The notes beneath the pieces were generated by a model. It was not told the DNA's origin. It was given only the letters and a program-made list of their open reading frames with translations, and did not search any database. This document shows, in pieces, positions 54,223 to 62,947 of a stretch of DNA of 64,000 nucleotides. The first letter of the stretch is position 1. Each line of letters starts with the position of its first letter. This DNA comes from Halomonas sp. BDJS001 (GTDB lineage: Bacteria > Pseudomonadota > Gammaproteobacteria > Pseudomonadales > Halomonadaceae). Position numbers and translations under genes: made by a program. Where the stretch lies: assembly GCF_026104355.1 (NCBI RefSeq), contig NZ_CP110535.1:3844001-3908000 (forward strand), written 5' to 3'.

Positions 54223-55335
54223 ATGAGCGATAAACCAATTTATGTGACAGAGCCTTACCTTCCACCGCTAGAAGAGTTCATTCCATATTTAGAAAAGATA
54301 TGGAAAAGCAAGCGTCTCACTAATAATGGGCCAATGCACCAACAGCTTGAAGAAGCCCTGTGCGAGTACCTAGGAGTACCTGAAATAGCGCTTTTCAATA
54401 ACGGAACTATAGCGCTCCTAACTGCTTTACAGGCACTGAGAATTACTGGCGAAGTTATTACTACGCCCTTCTCATTCGTAGCAACGGCACATTCCTTGAC
54501 TTGGAACGGCATTACACCTGTTTTTGTTGACATTGATCCTAACACTTTCAACCTTGATCCTAAAAAAATTGAAGCTGCCATTACCTCTCGCACTACAGCG
54601 ATCATGCCCGTTCATTGCTATGGAAATCCGTGTGATGTAAATGCTATTCAGGAAATTGCGGATAAATATAATCTCAAAGTTATTTATGACGCTGCGCATG
54701 CTTTCGGTGTTCAAGACGAAGGAGGCAGTATCTTAAGACATGGTGATTTAAGCGCGATAAGCTTCCATGCTACTAAAGTATTTAACACTTTCGAAGGCGG
54801 CGCTATCATTTGCCCTGATAAAAAAACGAAACAACATATCAATAACTTGAAAAACTTTGGTTTCGTTGACGAAGTTACCGTTGTTGCGCCAGGTATTAAT
54901 GGAAAGATGAGTGAAGTGAATTCAGCATTTGGTTTACTTCAGTTGAAATATATTGACGCAGCTCTTGAAAGTAGAAAGTTAGTAGACAAGCACTACAGGG
55001 ATGCGTTAAGTGAAATAAAAGGTATTAGATTATTGAAGCCCTTAGACCTTGAGAAGCATAATTTTTCTTATTTCCCAATAGTAATAGACAAGGAATATCC
55101 GATAAGCAGAGATAAACTTTACTTTTTATTAAGAGAAAAAAATATTTACGCACGCAGGTATTTTTATCCATTAATTAGCAACACCACCCATTACAATAGC
55201 AGATTTAAAGAAAATCATCTGAAAAATGCGAAGTCAATTTCTGAAAAGGTTATATGTTTACCTATTTTTCCGGAAATAGAGAAGATAGCGCTTTCAGAGA
55301 TTTCATCAGTTATTAGCAATCCAATTAAAAGGTAA
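54223..55335 (+). CDS. DegT/DnrJ/EryC1 nucleotide-sugar aminotransferase, VioA/FdtB type
   Basis: 370 residues, a PLP enzyme. The Schiff-base lysine lies in SFHATKVFNTFEGGA; TTPFSFVATAHSLTWNGITP and the acid pair in VIYDAAHAFG are typical. It resembles transaminases that act on dTDP-4-keto-6-deoxyglucose (for example VioA), giving a 4-amino sugar, but 3-amino enzymes look similar. It is distinct from PseC at 61785-62945. It would supply the amino group acylated by the NeuD-like enzyme. Confidence 0.85.
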   Translation: MSDKPIYVTEPYLPPLEEFIPYLEKIWKSKRLTNNGPMHQQLEEALCEYLGVPEIALFNNGTIALLTALQALRITGEVITTPFSFVATAHSLTWNGITPVFVDIDPNTFNLDPKKIEAAITSRTTAIMPVHCYGNPCDVNAIQEIADKYNLKVIYDAAHAFGVQDEGGSILRHGDLSAISFHATKVFNTFEGGAIICPDKKTKQHINNLKNFGFVDEVTVVAPGINGKMSEVNSAFGLLQLKYIDAALESRKLVDKHYRDALSEIKGIRLLKPLDLEKHNFSYFPIVIDKEYPISRDKLYFLLREKNIYARRYFYPLISNTTHYNSRFKENHLKNAKSISEKVICLPIFPEIEKIALSEISSVISNPIKR

Positions 55336-55514
55336 CAAAAAATGTAAACATATCGCTGCTTTTTTACCTCCGGCTCTGGATTGTGCTCTTAAATGAAAAA
55401 TGTTCGATTTTGTCAGCACGCAGAATTTCGTTATTTTAATCGTCGCAATTAATTTTCAAAAAAAAGCACTCAGCCCCACATTTATGTTAATTTAACTTTA
55501 GGTTAGCTAATCTT
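55336..55514. other. short AT-rich gap
   Basis: About 180 bp between the aminotransferase and the GT29-like gene. Very AT-rich. No ribosome site stronger than a weak AG stretch is seen, so the next gene may have its own promoter here. Confidence 0.35.
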
Positions 55515-57128
55515 ATGGTTATCATTAAAAAAAGATATTCGCTTTCAAAAAAAATAAAGTTAATAGTGAAAAATAATATTTTTTATCCTATTACTCAGAA
55601 CCAGGTTGACCGCATAGATAAACTGATAAGCTTAGAGCAAAGTCGAGGATACTCAGTTAGCCTATCAAGCTACGATTGGCGAATTTGCCTTATAGAGAAA
55701 CAAATACATCCTAAATTAACCATAACCTTACTTCTTCCTGACTTAGTTATAGAGCCAGAATATAGCATTCCAAAAAATAGCTTTTACACTAAATACAAGC
55801 ATGAGTATTTTTCAAAACATGGGCTTTACGGTAACGACTGCGATTGGTTTTTTTCTTTCAATCCTAGGAGGTACAATCTTGATTTAAAAGCTGTAAAAAA
55901 TGCAGCCATAGTAGAAAAAATAAAAATAACTAAAAGCTGTAAAAAAACGCCAACCAGAACTACTTTTTTGAGTGAAACATCTTTTATTAACTATATAGAC
56001 TATTCTTATAGATCAAGAAACATACACTCTGCAACCTGGAACTATAAATTTAAAAGCCATCTAGTTAGCATGGCCGACTACTTCCAACTTGAATATGTAG
56101 TTAACACGGTACGCGCAAAGGCAATTTTTCGTAGCATAAGTGAAGCTGCAAGCGAGGCTGAAAAAGTACCAAATTTGACACATGGGCAATCAATTGAATA
56201 TTTTTATCATAAATTGCAAGAAATAGATCCACTCCCTGACATTGATAGCTTTAAAACATTGTGGAAAAACTCCGTATTTATAAACAAGCTATCTGGGATT
56301 TATTTTGCTAAAGGTGATATAGAAAATTACATAAACTGTAAAAAAATAGAACTCAATGAATTACTTAAAATTCACTCTAACAAACCAAAGAACATAACGG
56401 AAAGTGTTCTCTTAAGTTCTTTGCACTCTCATATAACTAAAGGAACATCTGTTTTTAGAAATCGAAACATTAATGACCGAAAATTTGAAAATCTTATTTT
56501 TGGCAAAAGCGTAGCTATTGTAGGCTCGGCATCTACCGCTCAACCACAAGGCGCAGAAATTGATAACTTCGATATTGTTTCACGCATGAACTTTCCTGTC
56601 GACAACTCAGAAAACGTACTCTATTTAGGGAAAAGAACCGACGTAATATATAAATCAACATCTATTATCAGAAACGTAGACAACAATCAAAGTTCACAAA
56701 ATAGCGGGATTTTTTATAACTACTTATCTATTATTCCTTTGCTCAATAACGAGAACAATGCGCGAACTATACAGGAATTAGGAAACAACTTACTAACTAT
56801 GCCTCATTCGGCACCAAGAAGTTTAATCGACTTAATAACATTCTCACCAAGAAAAATAAAAGTTTTTAACTGCACTCTATATGCCAATATAAACAAAGCA
56901 TCCACTTATGATGAAAAATATAGAGAAAAAATTTCAAATCTTAATATTAAAAATTTATCTTTCACACAACAAGGAAAACTTATAAGCAATTTTTCGCATG
57001 ATTTCTGTTTAAATTTCTTATTAATGAAGTGCATGTATCTAGGAAATTTATATGAAGCTGATGATAAACTAAAAGAAGTTTTAGAAATGAGTCTTGAAAG
57101 CTACATAAACAACTTAGTCGAAGGGTAA
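55515..57128 (+). CDS. putative GT29 (sialyltransferase-like) glycosyltransferase
   Basis: 537 residues. The N-terminal ~330 residues have no motif I know. From ~residue 330, FGKSVAIVGSASTAQPQGAE, IDNFDIVSRMNFPVD and LGKRTDVIYKST follow the L-sialylmotif of GT29 (VVGNSG-x-GxEIDxxDxVxRMN ... GxxT). Near the C-terminus, NFSHDFCLNFLLMKCMY could correspond to the S-motif region. GT29 enzymes transfer a CMP-nonulosonic acid. The gene ends convergently with the pse operon, which makes such a donor. The family call is by eye and needs a structure-based check. Very AT-rich codon use marks it as acquired. Confidence 0.65.
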   Translation: MVIIKKRYSLSKKIKLIVKNNIFYPITQNQVDRIDKLISLEQSRGYSVSLSSYDWRICLIEKQIHPKLTITLLLPDLVIEPEYSIPKNSFYTKYKHEYFSKHGLYGNDCDWFFSFNPRRYNLDLKAVKNAAIVEKIKITKSCKKTPTRTTFLSETSFINYIDYSYRSRNIHSATWNYKFKSHLVSMADYFQLEYVVNTVRAKAIFRSISEAASEAEKVPNLTHGQSIEYFYHKLQEIDPLPDIDSFKTLWKNSVFINKLSGIYFAKGDIENYINCKKIELNELLKIHSNKPKNITESVLLSSLHSHITKGTSVFRNRNINDRKFENLIFGKSVAIVGSASTAQPQGAEIDNFDIVSRMNFPVDNSENVLYLGKRTDVIYKSTSIIRNVDNNQSSQNSGIFYNYLSIIPLLNNENNARTIQELGNNLLTMPHSAPRSLIDLITFSPRKIKVFNCTLYANINKASTYDEKYREKISNLNIKNLSFTQQGKLISNFSHDFCLNFLLMKCMYLGNLYEADDKLKEVLEMSLESYINNLVEG

Positions 57129-57186
57129 TGCTTTCAAAAAAACTAATTAAAAGTTTATGAATAAAACCTTACTACCTGCATCGAAC

Positions 57187-57229
57187 ACCTCCAAGACTAA
57201 AAGTTTTATAAAATCACTGTCTTGGAGGT
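57187..57229. terminator. long-stem terminator between convergent operons
   Basis: ACCTCCAAGAC (57187-57197) pairs with GTCTTGGAGGT (57219-57229), an 11-bp perfect stem. The 21-nt loop is AT-rich (AAAGTTTTATAAAAT) and may fold further. ATTATTT follows on the plus strand. It sits between the convergent GT29-like gene and pseI and probably ends both transcripts. Confidence 0.75.
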
Positions 57230-57244
57230 ATTATTTACAAATAA

Positions 57245-58276
57245 TTAGCGAACCGGGGTATTCGACTTAACATCCTGAGTTACTTTCTTTCCTAATATCT
57301 CTTTTAACATTTTGGGAGGCAAACCATATCCGGGTCTTACGCTTCTTACGGCATCTTCTGTAATAACATCTCCTGCTTTCAAATCCTTAACGAAATAAAG
57401 TGAGCGACGAAATTGAACATTACCCTGCTCGCTGGCTTTCCTACTATAGTTAACATGGCCGAGGGCTTTCCAGGCGACTTTACTGTTCTTGCATAATGCT
57501 GCCAAATCAGCGGGCTCTAGTGAGAAGCTATCGTCTGGGCCACCTCCGTTACGATCAAGTGTGAAGTGTTTTTCAATAAGAGATGCCCCCATCGCAATGC
57601 TGGCAATAGCGGTTGTGTTATCCAGTGTATGATCAGACAACCCTGTGACCAATCCAAAACGCTTTATCATGTCTGGAATCGTTTTTAAATTGTAATCTTC
57701 GGCAGGAGCAGGATAGCCACTCACACAATGTAAAATGGCTAACTCTTTACATCCACCTTCTCTCGCGGCTGTGATAGCTTCCTCAATTTCCTCTGCATTG
57801 GCCATGCCGGTAGATATAATCATGGGCTTGCCGGTAGCTGCGACATAGCGAATAAGCGCTAAGTCGACCGCTTCGAAGGAGGCAATTTTATAGGCTGGTG
57901 AATTCAGGTCTTCCAGCAGATCTACAGCGGTTGTATCAAAGGGGGAGCTGAAAATTGGAATACCTATCTTTTTAGCGTGTTCGAATAGAGGTTTATGCCA
58001 ATCCCAAGGTGTATGTGCCCAGTCATAAAGCTCATACAAAGTTTTTCCATCCCAGAGGCCGCCTTTAATCTGGAAATCAGGTAGATCGGAGTTCAGCGTG
58101 ATAGTATCCGGTGTGTATGTCTGAATTTTTAGGGCATCAGCACCCGCTTTTTTGGCTTCTTCTATTATACGAAAAGCCGTTTCAATATTGCCATTATGGT
58201 TGGCTGACATTTCGGCTATGATGTAGGTAGGCTGATTAGGACCAATTGTCTTACCGGCTATTACTACATTAGTCAT
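57245..58276 (-). CDS. pseI: pseudaminic acid synthase
   Basis: 343 residues. NeuB-family barrel: YIIAEMSANHNGNIETAFRI near the start, ADALKIQTYTPDTITL, FSSPFDTTAVDLLEDL, HCVSGYPAP and GLSDHT, with ASLIEKHFTLDRNGGGPDDS carrying metal and substrate ligands. A C-terminal SAF domain (RRSLYFVKDLKAGDVITEDA) follows. The YELYDWAHTPWDWHKPLF stretch is of the PseI type, condensing 2,4-diamido-altrose with phosphoenolpyruvate. Last gene of the operon, overlapping its neighbour by 8 bp. Confidence 0.95.
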   Translation of the reverse strand: MTNVVIAGKTIGPNQPTYIIAEMSANHNGNIETAFRIIEEAKKAGADALKIQTYTPDTITLNSDLPDFQIKGGLWDGKTLYELYDWAHTPWDWHKPLFEHAKKIGIPIFSSPFDTTAVDLLEDLNSPAYKIASFEAVDLALIRYVAATGKPMIISTGMANAEEIEEAITAAREGGCKELAILHCVSGYPAPAEDYNLKTIPDMIKRFGLVTGLSDHTLDNTTAIASIAMGASLIEKHFTLDRNGGGPDDSFSLEPADLAALCKNSKVAWKALGHVNYSRKASEQGNVQFRRSLYFVKDLKAGDVITEDAVRSVRPGYGLPPKMLKEILGKKVTQDVKSNTPVR

Positions 58277-58916
58277 TATTCAGCTTCTCCAAAGTAATCT
58301 TGTATTTTTGTCCATGCACCTCGAACCAGGCTGGGTAACGATCCGGGTCACACATCCGTAGTAGATCAAACTGTTCTGATATAGATTTCTCAGGATTTAT
58401 TTGACTATCTTGTGGACCTCGACACCGATAATAGCTAGGCACGGCAATGTCACTCTGAGGTTGTGGATCGATTTGATTTAATTGCTCAATAGCCTCTGTC
58501 ATTAACTCAAGCTCTGCCTCGAAAAGCAAATGATTCGCTTCGTACCAAAGGGCGGTTTTCTCTATCGGGATTTTTCGTTTGCGCCAGATTCGGCCGGTAT
58601 CTACTTGATTTTCAGCTTCCAAGAGGCTTAAGGTAATTTCTCTGGCACCATTCACTAATTCCCAAACATGAGGGCTCCACCCGCGGCCATATGGTAGATC
58701 GCTAGCGTGCAGAACTAGAGTATAGTTGTACCCTCTTCGATGTTGTTGCTTAATAATGTCAGAACAGGAAACTAAAAATAAAAAATCTCCGCCAGTGAGC
58801 TCTGATCGGGAGCGCGCAAGTTCAATCTCATGTACTGCCTTGTGCTGCTGCATCCAACGCTTCAAGTACACGTTAACAGGGTGGCTAGCGTCGCTACATA
58901 AAATGGTGATCTTCAT
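58269..58916 (-). CDS. formyltransferase-like protein of the pse operon
   Basis: 215 residues. VLHASDLPYGRGWSPHVWEL followed by VDTGRIW matches the formyltransferase core (H-x-S-x-LP ... DTG). The Asn that normally sits two residues before the His is Val here, a subfamily feature or a loss. It stands where other pse operons have the PseH N-acetyltransferase, and no PseH is seen. The inference is N-formylation of the 4-amino group of the altrosamine intermediate, giving a 7-N-formyl pseudaminic acid. It overlaps pseG by 4 bp and pseI by 8 bp. Confidence 0.75.
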   Translation of the reverse strand: MKITILCSDASHPVNVYLKRWMQQHKAVHEIELARSRSELTGGDFLFLVSCSDIIKQQHRRGYNYTLVLHASDLPYGRGWSPHVWELVNGAREITLSLLEAENQVDTGRIWRKRKIPIEKTALWYEANHLLFEAELELMTEAIEQLNQIDPQPQSDIAVPSYYRCRGPQDSQINPEKSISEQFDLLRMCDPDRYPAWFEVHGQKYKITLEKLNND

Positions 58917-60016
58917 AAGTTGTCCTCATGACTTAATACGGCAACCACACGCATGCACCCTTGGCCATCGCAGACTTTCTGGGATTTATCTGACATTCTC
59001 ATCAGCATTGTACTTTGGACTTTAAGCTCTTGAATCACCTCTCTGATCCGGGCATCGACGTCCTCCACAGTGGACATTTGAGCACAGCCCGTTTGCTCAA
59101 GCGCAGTTGCAATCAATCGTTGGTTGTTTGCTAGCACAATCATTATTGAAGGCAAGCCCAAGCAACACCGCTCCCAAGAGGTGCTTCCAGCGCCACCAAT
59201 TGAAAAATCAGCAGCACACATACGGTTTGCCATATCACTAACGCTAATACTCACCGCGGTCTGGAAAGAAAGCTTGGAGGCCTGCTTTTTTACAGCTTCA
59301 AGATGCGGAGCAAAATTCCCCATCACGATATCCAACTCAGTCTCTGGAGGTAGACCGCTGTTTGAAAGTGCTTTAAGTACCTTGCCAGTGACATTGGTTC
59401 GGTCACCCCCCCCCATAGAAATCAAGATACGTTTTAGTTTCGGTGAGCGCCTGCGCTTAAGACTGACCGACCTGAGGTCTGTGAATTCAGTACGAAGGAG
59501 CGCATACTTTGGCCCAATCAGTTGCTTGCAAGTCGGAGGAACCAATGTTTCATAATCAGAAGGTTCCCGGCCCAGATTTTGATCCAATAACAACGCACAG
59601 TCATGCTCCCGGTCAGCTAGGTCATCAATCGCCATAATGTGACCAACAGCGTGGACTAATGAGCGCTCCCACTTAGCATCAAGTCCGTAATGATCGACGA
59701 TTAACCAATCTGGGGCGTGTCCCATGAGCACCCTTAGCGTCTGCTCTGCATCAGTTTGCCAGGGAGCTTCTAACCAATCGGAGTGAGCCAAATCTGCTTT
59801 ATCATTGGCAAAAGTGCCCAACTGCTTAGGTGTATGCAGCACATGAAGTTCAAAATCTTTTTGAGTAATTAAGTTCCCCAAGTGGCCTTCGTGATTTCTA
59901 CAAATAAACAAGCACTGATGTCCTTGCCGACGTAATTCGTCAGCGAGGGCAAGGCAGCGCATAACATGGCCGGTGCCAATCTTAATAGATGCATCAACTC
60001 TAAAGAATATTTTCAT
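58913..60016 (-). CDS. pseG: PseG UDP-sugar hydrolase of pseudaminic acid synthesis
   Basis: 367 residues from the ATG at 60016 (MKIFFRVDASIKIGTGHVMR), the family start with a catalytic His in GTGHVMRC; an in-frame ATG at 60031 adds five residues. GT-B fold with ISMGGGDRTNVT and DFSIGGAGSTSWERCCLGLP in the UDP-binding half. It removes UDP from the diamido-altrose before condensation by PseI. No strong ribosome site, in an AT-rich gap after pseF. Confidence 0.94.
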   Translation of the reverse strand: MKIFFRVDASIKIGTGHVMRCLALADELRRQGHQCLFICRNHEGHLGNLITQKDFELHVLHTPKQLGTFANDKADLAHSDWLEAPWQTDAEQTLRVLMGHAPDWLIVDHYGLDAKWERSLVHAVGHIMAIDDLADREHDCALLLDQNLGREPSDYETLVPPTCKQLIGPKYALLRTEFTDLRSVSLKRRRSPKLKRILISMGGGDRTNVTGKVLKALSNSGLPPETELDIVMGNFAPHLEAVKKQASKLSFQTAVSISVSDMANRMCAADFSIGGAGSTSWERCCLGLPSIMIVLANNQRLIATALEQTGCAQMSTVEDVDARIREVIQELKVQSTMLMRMSDKSQKVCDGQGCMRVVAVLSHEDNL

Positions 60017-60051
60017 TGTGTTTAACGACATTTTTTATTTTAAGCATCATA

Positions 60052-60726
60052 TTATAAATCATCATCGGAGAATTTAGATAACAATACATTATAATCAGAG
60101 AGAGTATCTAAATCACAAACTTCTTCCTCTGGAACATCAAAAACAAAAAGATTATTGCTATAGAACGTTTTCTCTATTAAGAAAGAATCTTTTCTACCCC
60201 AATAAAACGTTCCATTGCTTACCCGAAATTTAGGCTGAAATTGAGATTGAACCCCCAGATAGTGAGGCAGTAGCAACTCAGCGCTTGCATTACTATCAAC
60301 TTTCAGGGCTTGTGCCGGCGAATAGTTATAAGATGAAACTCCCATAACAACATTAGCATTACGACTAGTTTCAAAAAGCTCAAAAGAACTCCTTAGTGTT
60401 CCAGGCTTTAATAATGCCGCTGTAGCATAAACACAACAAAATAAATCATAGTTGCCATTTAATAAAACATCTTCACATACTTCAGCTACTGTAGATCTGT
60501 CTTCTGCTAAAGAATGGCTCCTATTATAAACAAAAGCATCTGCAGCTTTAGCAATTTCAGCTATTTCATCATCTTCGGTTGAAACAATTATTTTTGAAAA
60601 AAGTTTGCTAGCTTGACAACAATCTATTACTCGTCCGAGCAATGGTTTACCGCCCAGAGGTAATACATTTTTCCGAGGAAGGCGCTTTGACCCTCCTCTT
60701 GCAGGTATAATCGCGACAGGTTTCAT
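60052..60726 (-). CDS. pseF: pseudaminic acid cytidylyltransferase
   Basis: 224 residues. The CMP-sugar synthetase start KPVAIIPARGGSKRLPRKNV and SEDDEIAEIA-type region (VSTEDDEIAEIAKAADA) are clear. PseF activates the nonulosonic acid to its CMP form, the donor for glycosyltransferases such as the GT29-like protein. Its ATG overlaps the stop of the frameshifted synthase (ATGA). Confidence 0.95.
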   Translation of the reverse strand: MKPVAIIPARGGSKRLPRKNVLPLGGKPLLGRVIDCCQASKLFSKIIVSTEDDEIAEIAKAADAFVYNRSHSLAEDRSTVAEVCEDVLLNGNYDLFCCVYATAALLKPGTLRSSFELFETSRNANVVMGVSSYNYSPAQALKVDSNASAELLLPHYLGVQSQFQPKFRVSNGTFYWGRKDSFLIEKTFYSNNLFVFDVPEEEVCDLDTLSDYNVLLSKFSDDDL

Positions 60727-61792
60727 GACAGATCTTTAACTGATAAAACATGCCCTTTGGGCAATGCTTTATTAAAGTACATATTAGTCATATTTTCATA
60801 CTGATCAGGTGCAATACCGTATCCAGGTCTCTTGAACTTTATTTTTGCTGAGGATAATTTTTGCCCTTCAGATACTGCTTCATCTAAAATTGCACTTCTT
60901 CTAATATTTAAACGGTTTGCTTTCTCTTGGTCAGTCATAATTCTGCGGGGTTCCCCCATTGCTTGCTCGACGTCTCGTATAGTGTTTACAAATTTTTTCA
61001 TTTCGTGTGGTTCGATAGACATTACATGCTCTACGCTTCGAGTCGTTTTGTCTTCTGTTATCGTTTTTTCTACCAAATTTGCCCAAGCGCTACTGCTGCG
61101 ACATCCATTATTTCACCAGGGGAATGGTCTGAATAGGCAACTGGGCATTTGAAAATTTTCTTTATATTTGGAAGCATATTGAGATTTATGCTATCAAGAT
61201 GTGCGGGGTAGCCAGAAGGGCAATTATGAATGATGATTTTATCGTTGCCCTCACTACGAATTACATCTACCGCTTGTTCGATTTCACCAAAAGTGGCATT
61301 ACCAGTATCTAACTGAAGGGACACTCCCAAATTAGCAATTTTTCTAAGCCAAGGAAGGTAGTTAACGTCTGCTGATGCTATCTTAACAGAATGGCAGCCA
61401 AGCGACTTTACCAACTCAAACCCCGCTTCATCTCCGATAGTTGCAAAAAAAGTAAGGCCCAGCTCATCTGCATACGTCTTAAGCTCTCTCCATGAACTTT
61501 CAGGCATGCTGCGCCTTCTAAAAATTTCATACAACGATTCAGATACCGTTTCAGTTTTGCCTGTCTGCTTATCAATTAATACATCGTAGCTGTACATCAA
61601 TCCTTTATCAGCCACAAGTTCGTCCGGATCAAAAATCTGAAACTTGACTGCGTCACCACCAGCTTCTGCAGCATGTCTAACCAGAAGTTTTGCACTTTCT
61701 AAGCCATTGTGTGTCGGGCCAGCTTCAAAAGTGATAAATGTTTTTTCGCCATCACCTACATATTTATCACCTATCTTTACGATATTAGTCAT
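60723..61792 (-). pseudogene. second NeuB-family nonulosonate synthase, frameshifted
   Basis: Two frames make one 356-residue NeuB-family protein if one G is added to the GGG near 61082-61085. The 5' part runs TFITFEAGPTHNGLESAKLL ... VKFQIFDPDELV ... HNCPSGYPAHLDSINLNMLP ... VAYSDHSPGEIMDVAAVALG; after the break LVEKTITEDKTTRSVEHVMS and a C-terminal SAF-like domain (LSSAKIKFKRPGYGIAPDQY) follow. Both halves look well conserved, so the break is recent or a base error. It is distinct from PseI in this operon, and its ATGA coupling to pseF and 8-bp overlap with pseC are kept. Confidence 0.85.
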
Positions 61793-62945
61793 CTAATAAT
61801 CCTTTAAGAATATTCGAAATCTTAATTGGTTCAGAAGTAGCCATATTTGGAAACATCGGAAGACTGATGGCTTCGCGGTAATACTGCATTGCTTGGGGGT
61901 AAGCGTATGGTTTAAACCCCATTTTCTGATAATAAGGCTGAGTATGAACGGGGATATAATGCAGGTTCACGCCTATTCCTTGTTCTCTCAGAGAGTCAAA
62001 AACTTGACGGTGTGTTTTGCGTATTGCACCTAGCTTCAGACGAATCACATATAAGTGCAGACCGGAATAACTATCTGGGTGCTGCCATGGCGTTGTTATA
62101 GGTAGGCCTTCTAAGAGTGCATTGTAGCATTTGGCCAGCTCATGGCGGCGACCGACATACGCATCTAATCGATCCATCTGGCTGATGCCAAGAGCAGCTT
62201 GTAACTCCGTCATACGATAGTTATAGCCTAGCTCCAACTGCTGGTAATACCAGGGGCCATCCGGCTCATGCGTCATTAGGTTCTGATCTCGGGTAATCCC
62301 GTGGCTTCGCATTAGGTTCATGCGGCTAGCCAGTTCGTCATCATTGGTCAGCGCCATACCGCCTTCAGCGGTGGTGACAATCTTTACCGGATGGAAACTG
62401 AAGACGGTAATGTCACTGTAGCGTCCACTGCCGATGTATTCGTCTTTATACTTGCCACCAATGGCGTGGGAAGCATCTTCAATGATGCTGAAACCAAAGC
62501 GTTGACTCAAGTCATAGATAGCTTCCATATCGCAGGGCTGTCCACACAAATGAACGGCCACCAATACTTTCGGTAGGCGGTTATACTGCTCGGCTTCTTG
62601 CAGCTTGAATTCAAGAGCCTTCGGACATAGATTGTAGGTTCTTGGGTCGATATCCACGAAATCGACCCAGGCACCGCAATACAATCCACAATTGGCAGAA
62701 GCCACGAAGGTAATCGGCGTCGTCCACAGCCAATCACCCGATCCCAACCCCAGCGCTTTGCAGGCGATGTGTAGGGCTGAAGTTGCGCTGTTTACAGCAA
62801 GCGCGTGTTTGGCATTCACATGCGCTGCTACTTTCTGCTCAAAAGCAGGCACTTTTGGGCCTTGTGTTAGGAAGTCTGAGGTCAATACATCAACTACAGC
62901 ATCAATATCAGATTGTGTGATATCCTGTCTGCCATATGGAATCAT
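61785..62945 (-). CDS. pseC: PseC aminotransferase
   Basis: 386 residues, PLP-dependent. YGRQDITQSDIDAVVDVLTS at the start and DFLTQGPKVPAFEQKVA are PseC signatures; the PLP lysine is in FSFHPVKIVTTAEGG, and LGYNYRMTELQAALG is conserved. It makes UDP-4-amino-4,6-dideoxy-N-acetyl-beta-L-altrosamine from the PseB product. It lies 2 bp after pseB and overlaps the next gene by 8 bp. Confidence 0.96.
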   Translation of the reverse strand: MIPYGRQDITQSDIDAVVDVLTSDFLTQGPKVPAFEQKVAAHVNAKHALAVNSATSALHIACKALGLGSGDWLWTTPITFVASANCGLYCGAWVDFVDIDPRTYNLCPKALEFKLQEAEQYNRLPKVLVAVHLCGQPCDMEAIYDLSQRFGFSIIEDASHAIGGKYKDEYIGSGRYSDITVFSFHPVKIVTTAEGGMALTNDDELASRMNLMRSHGITRDQNLMTHEPDGPWYYQQLELGYNYRMTELQAALGISQMDRLDAYVGRRHELAKCYNALLEGLPITTPWQHPDSYSGLHLYVIRLKLGAIRKTHRQVFDSLREQGIGVNLHYIPVHTQPYYQKMGFKPYAYPQAMQYYREAISLPMFPNMATSEPIKISNILKGLLDD

Positions 62946-62947
62946 AA

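Noticed and set aside
57245-58276. Calling this gene neuB or legI (sialic or legionaminic acid synthase)
   Set aside because: Linked pseB, pseC, pseF and pseG and the YELYDWAHTPWDWH stretch support pseI.
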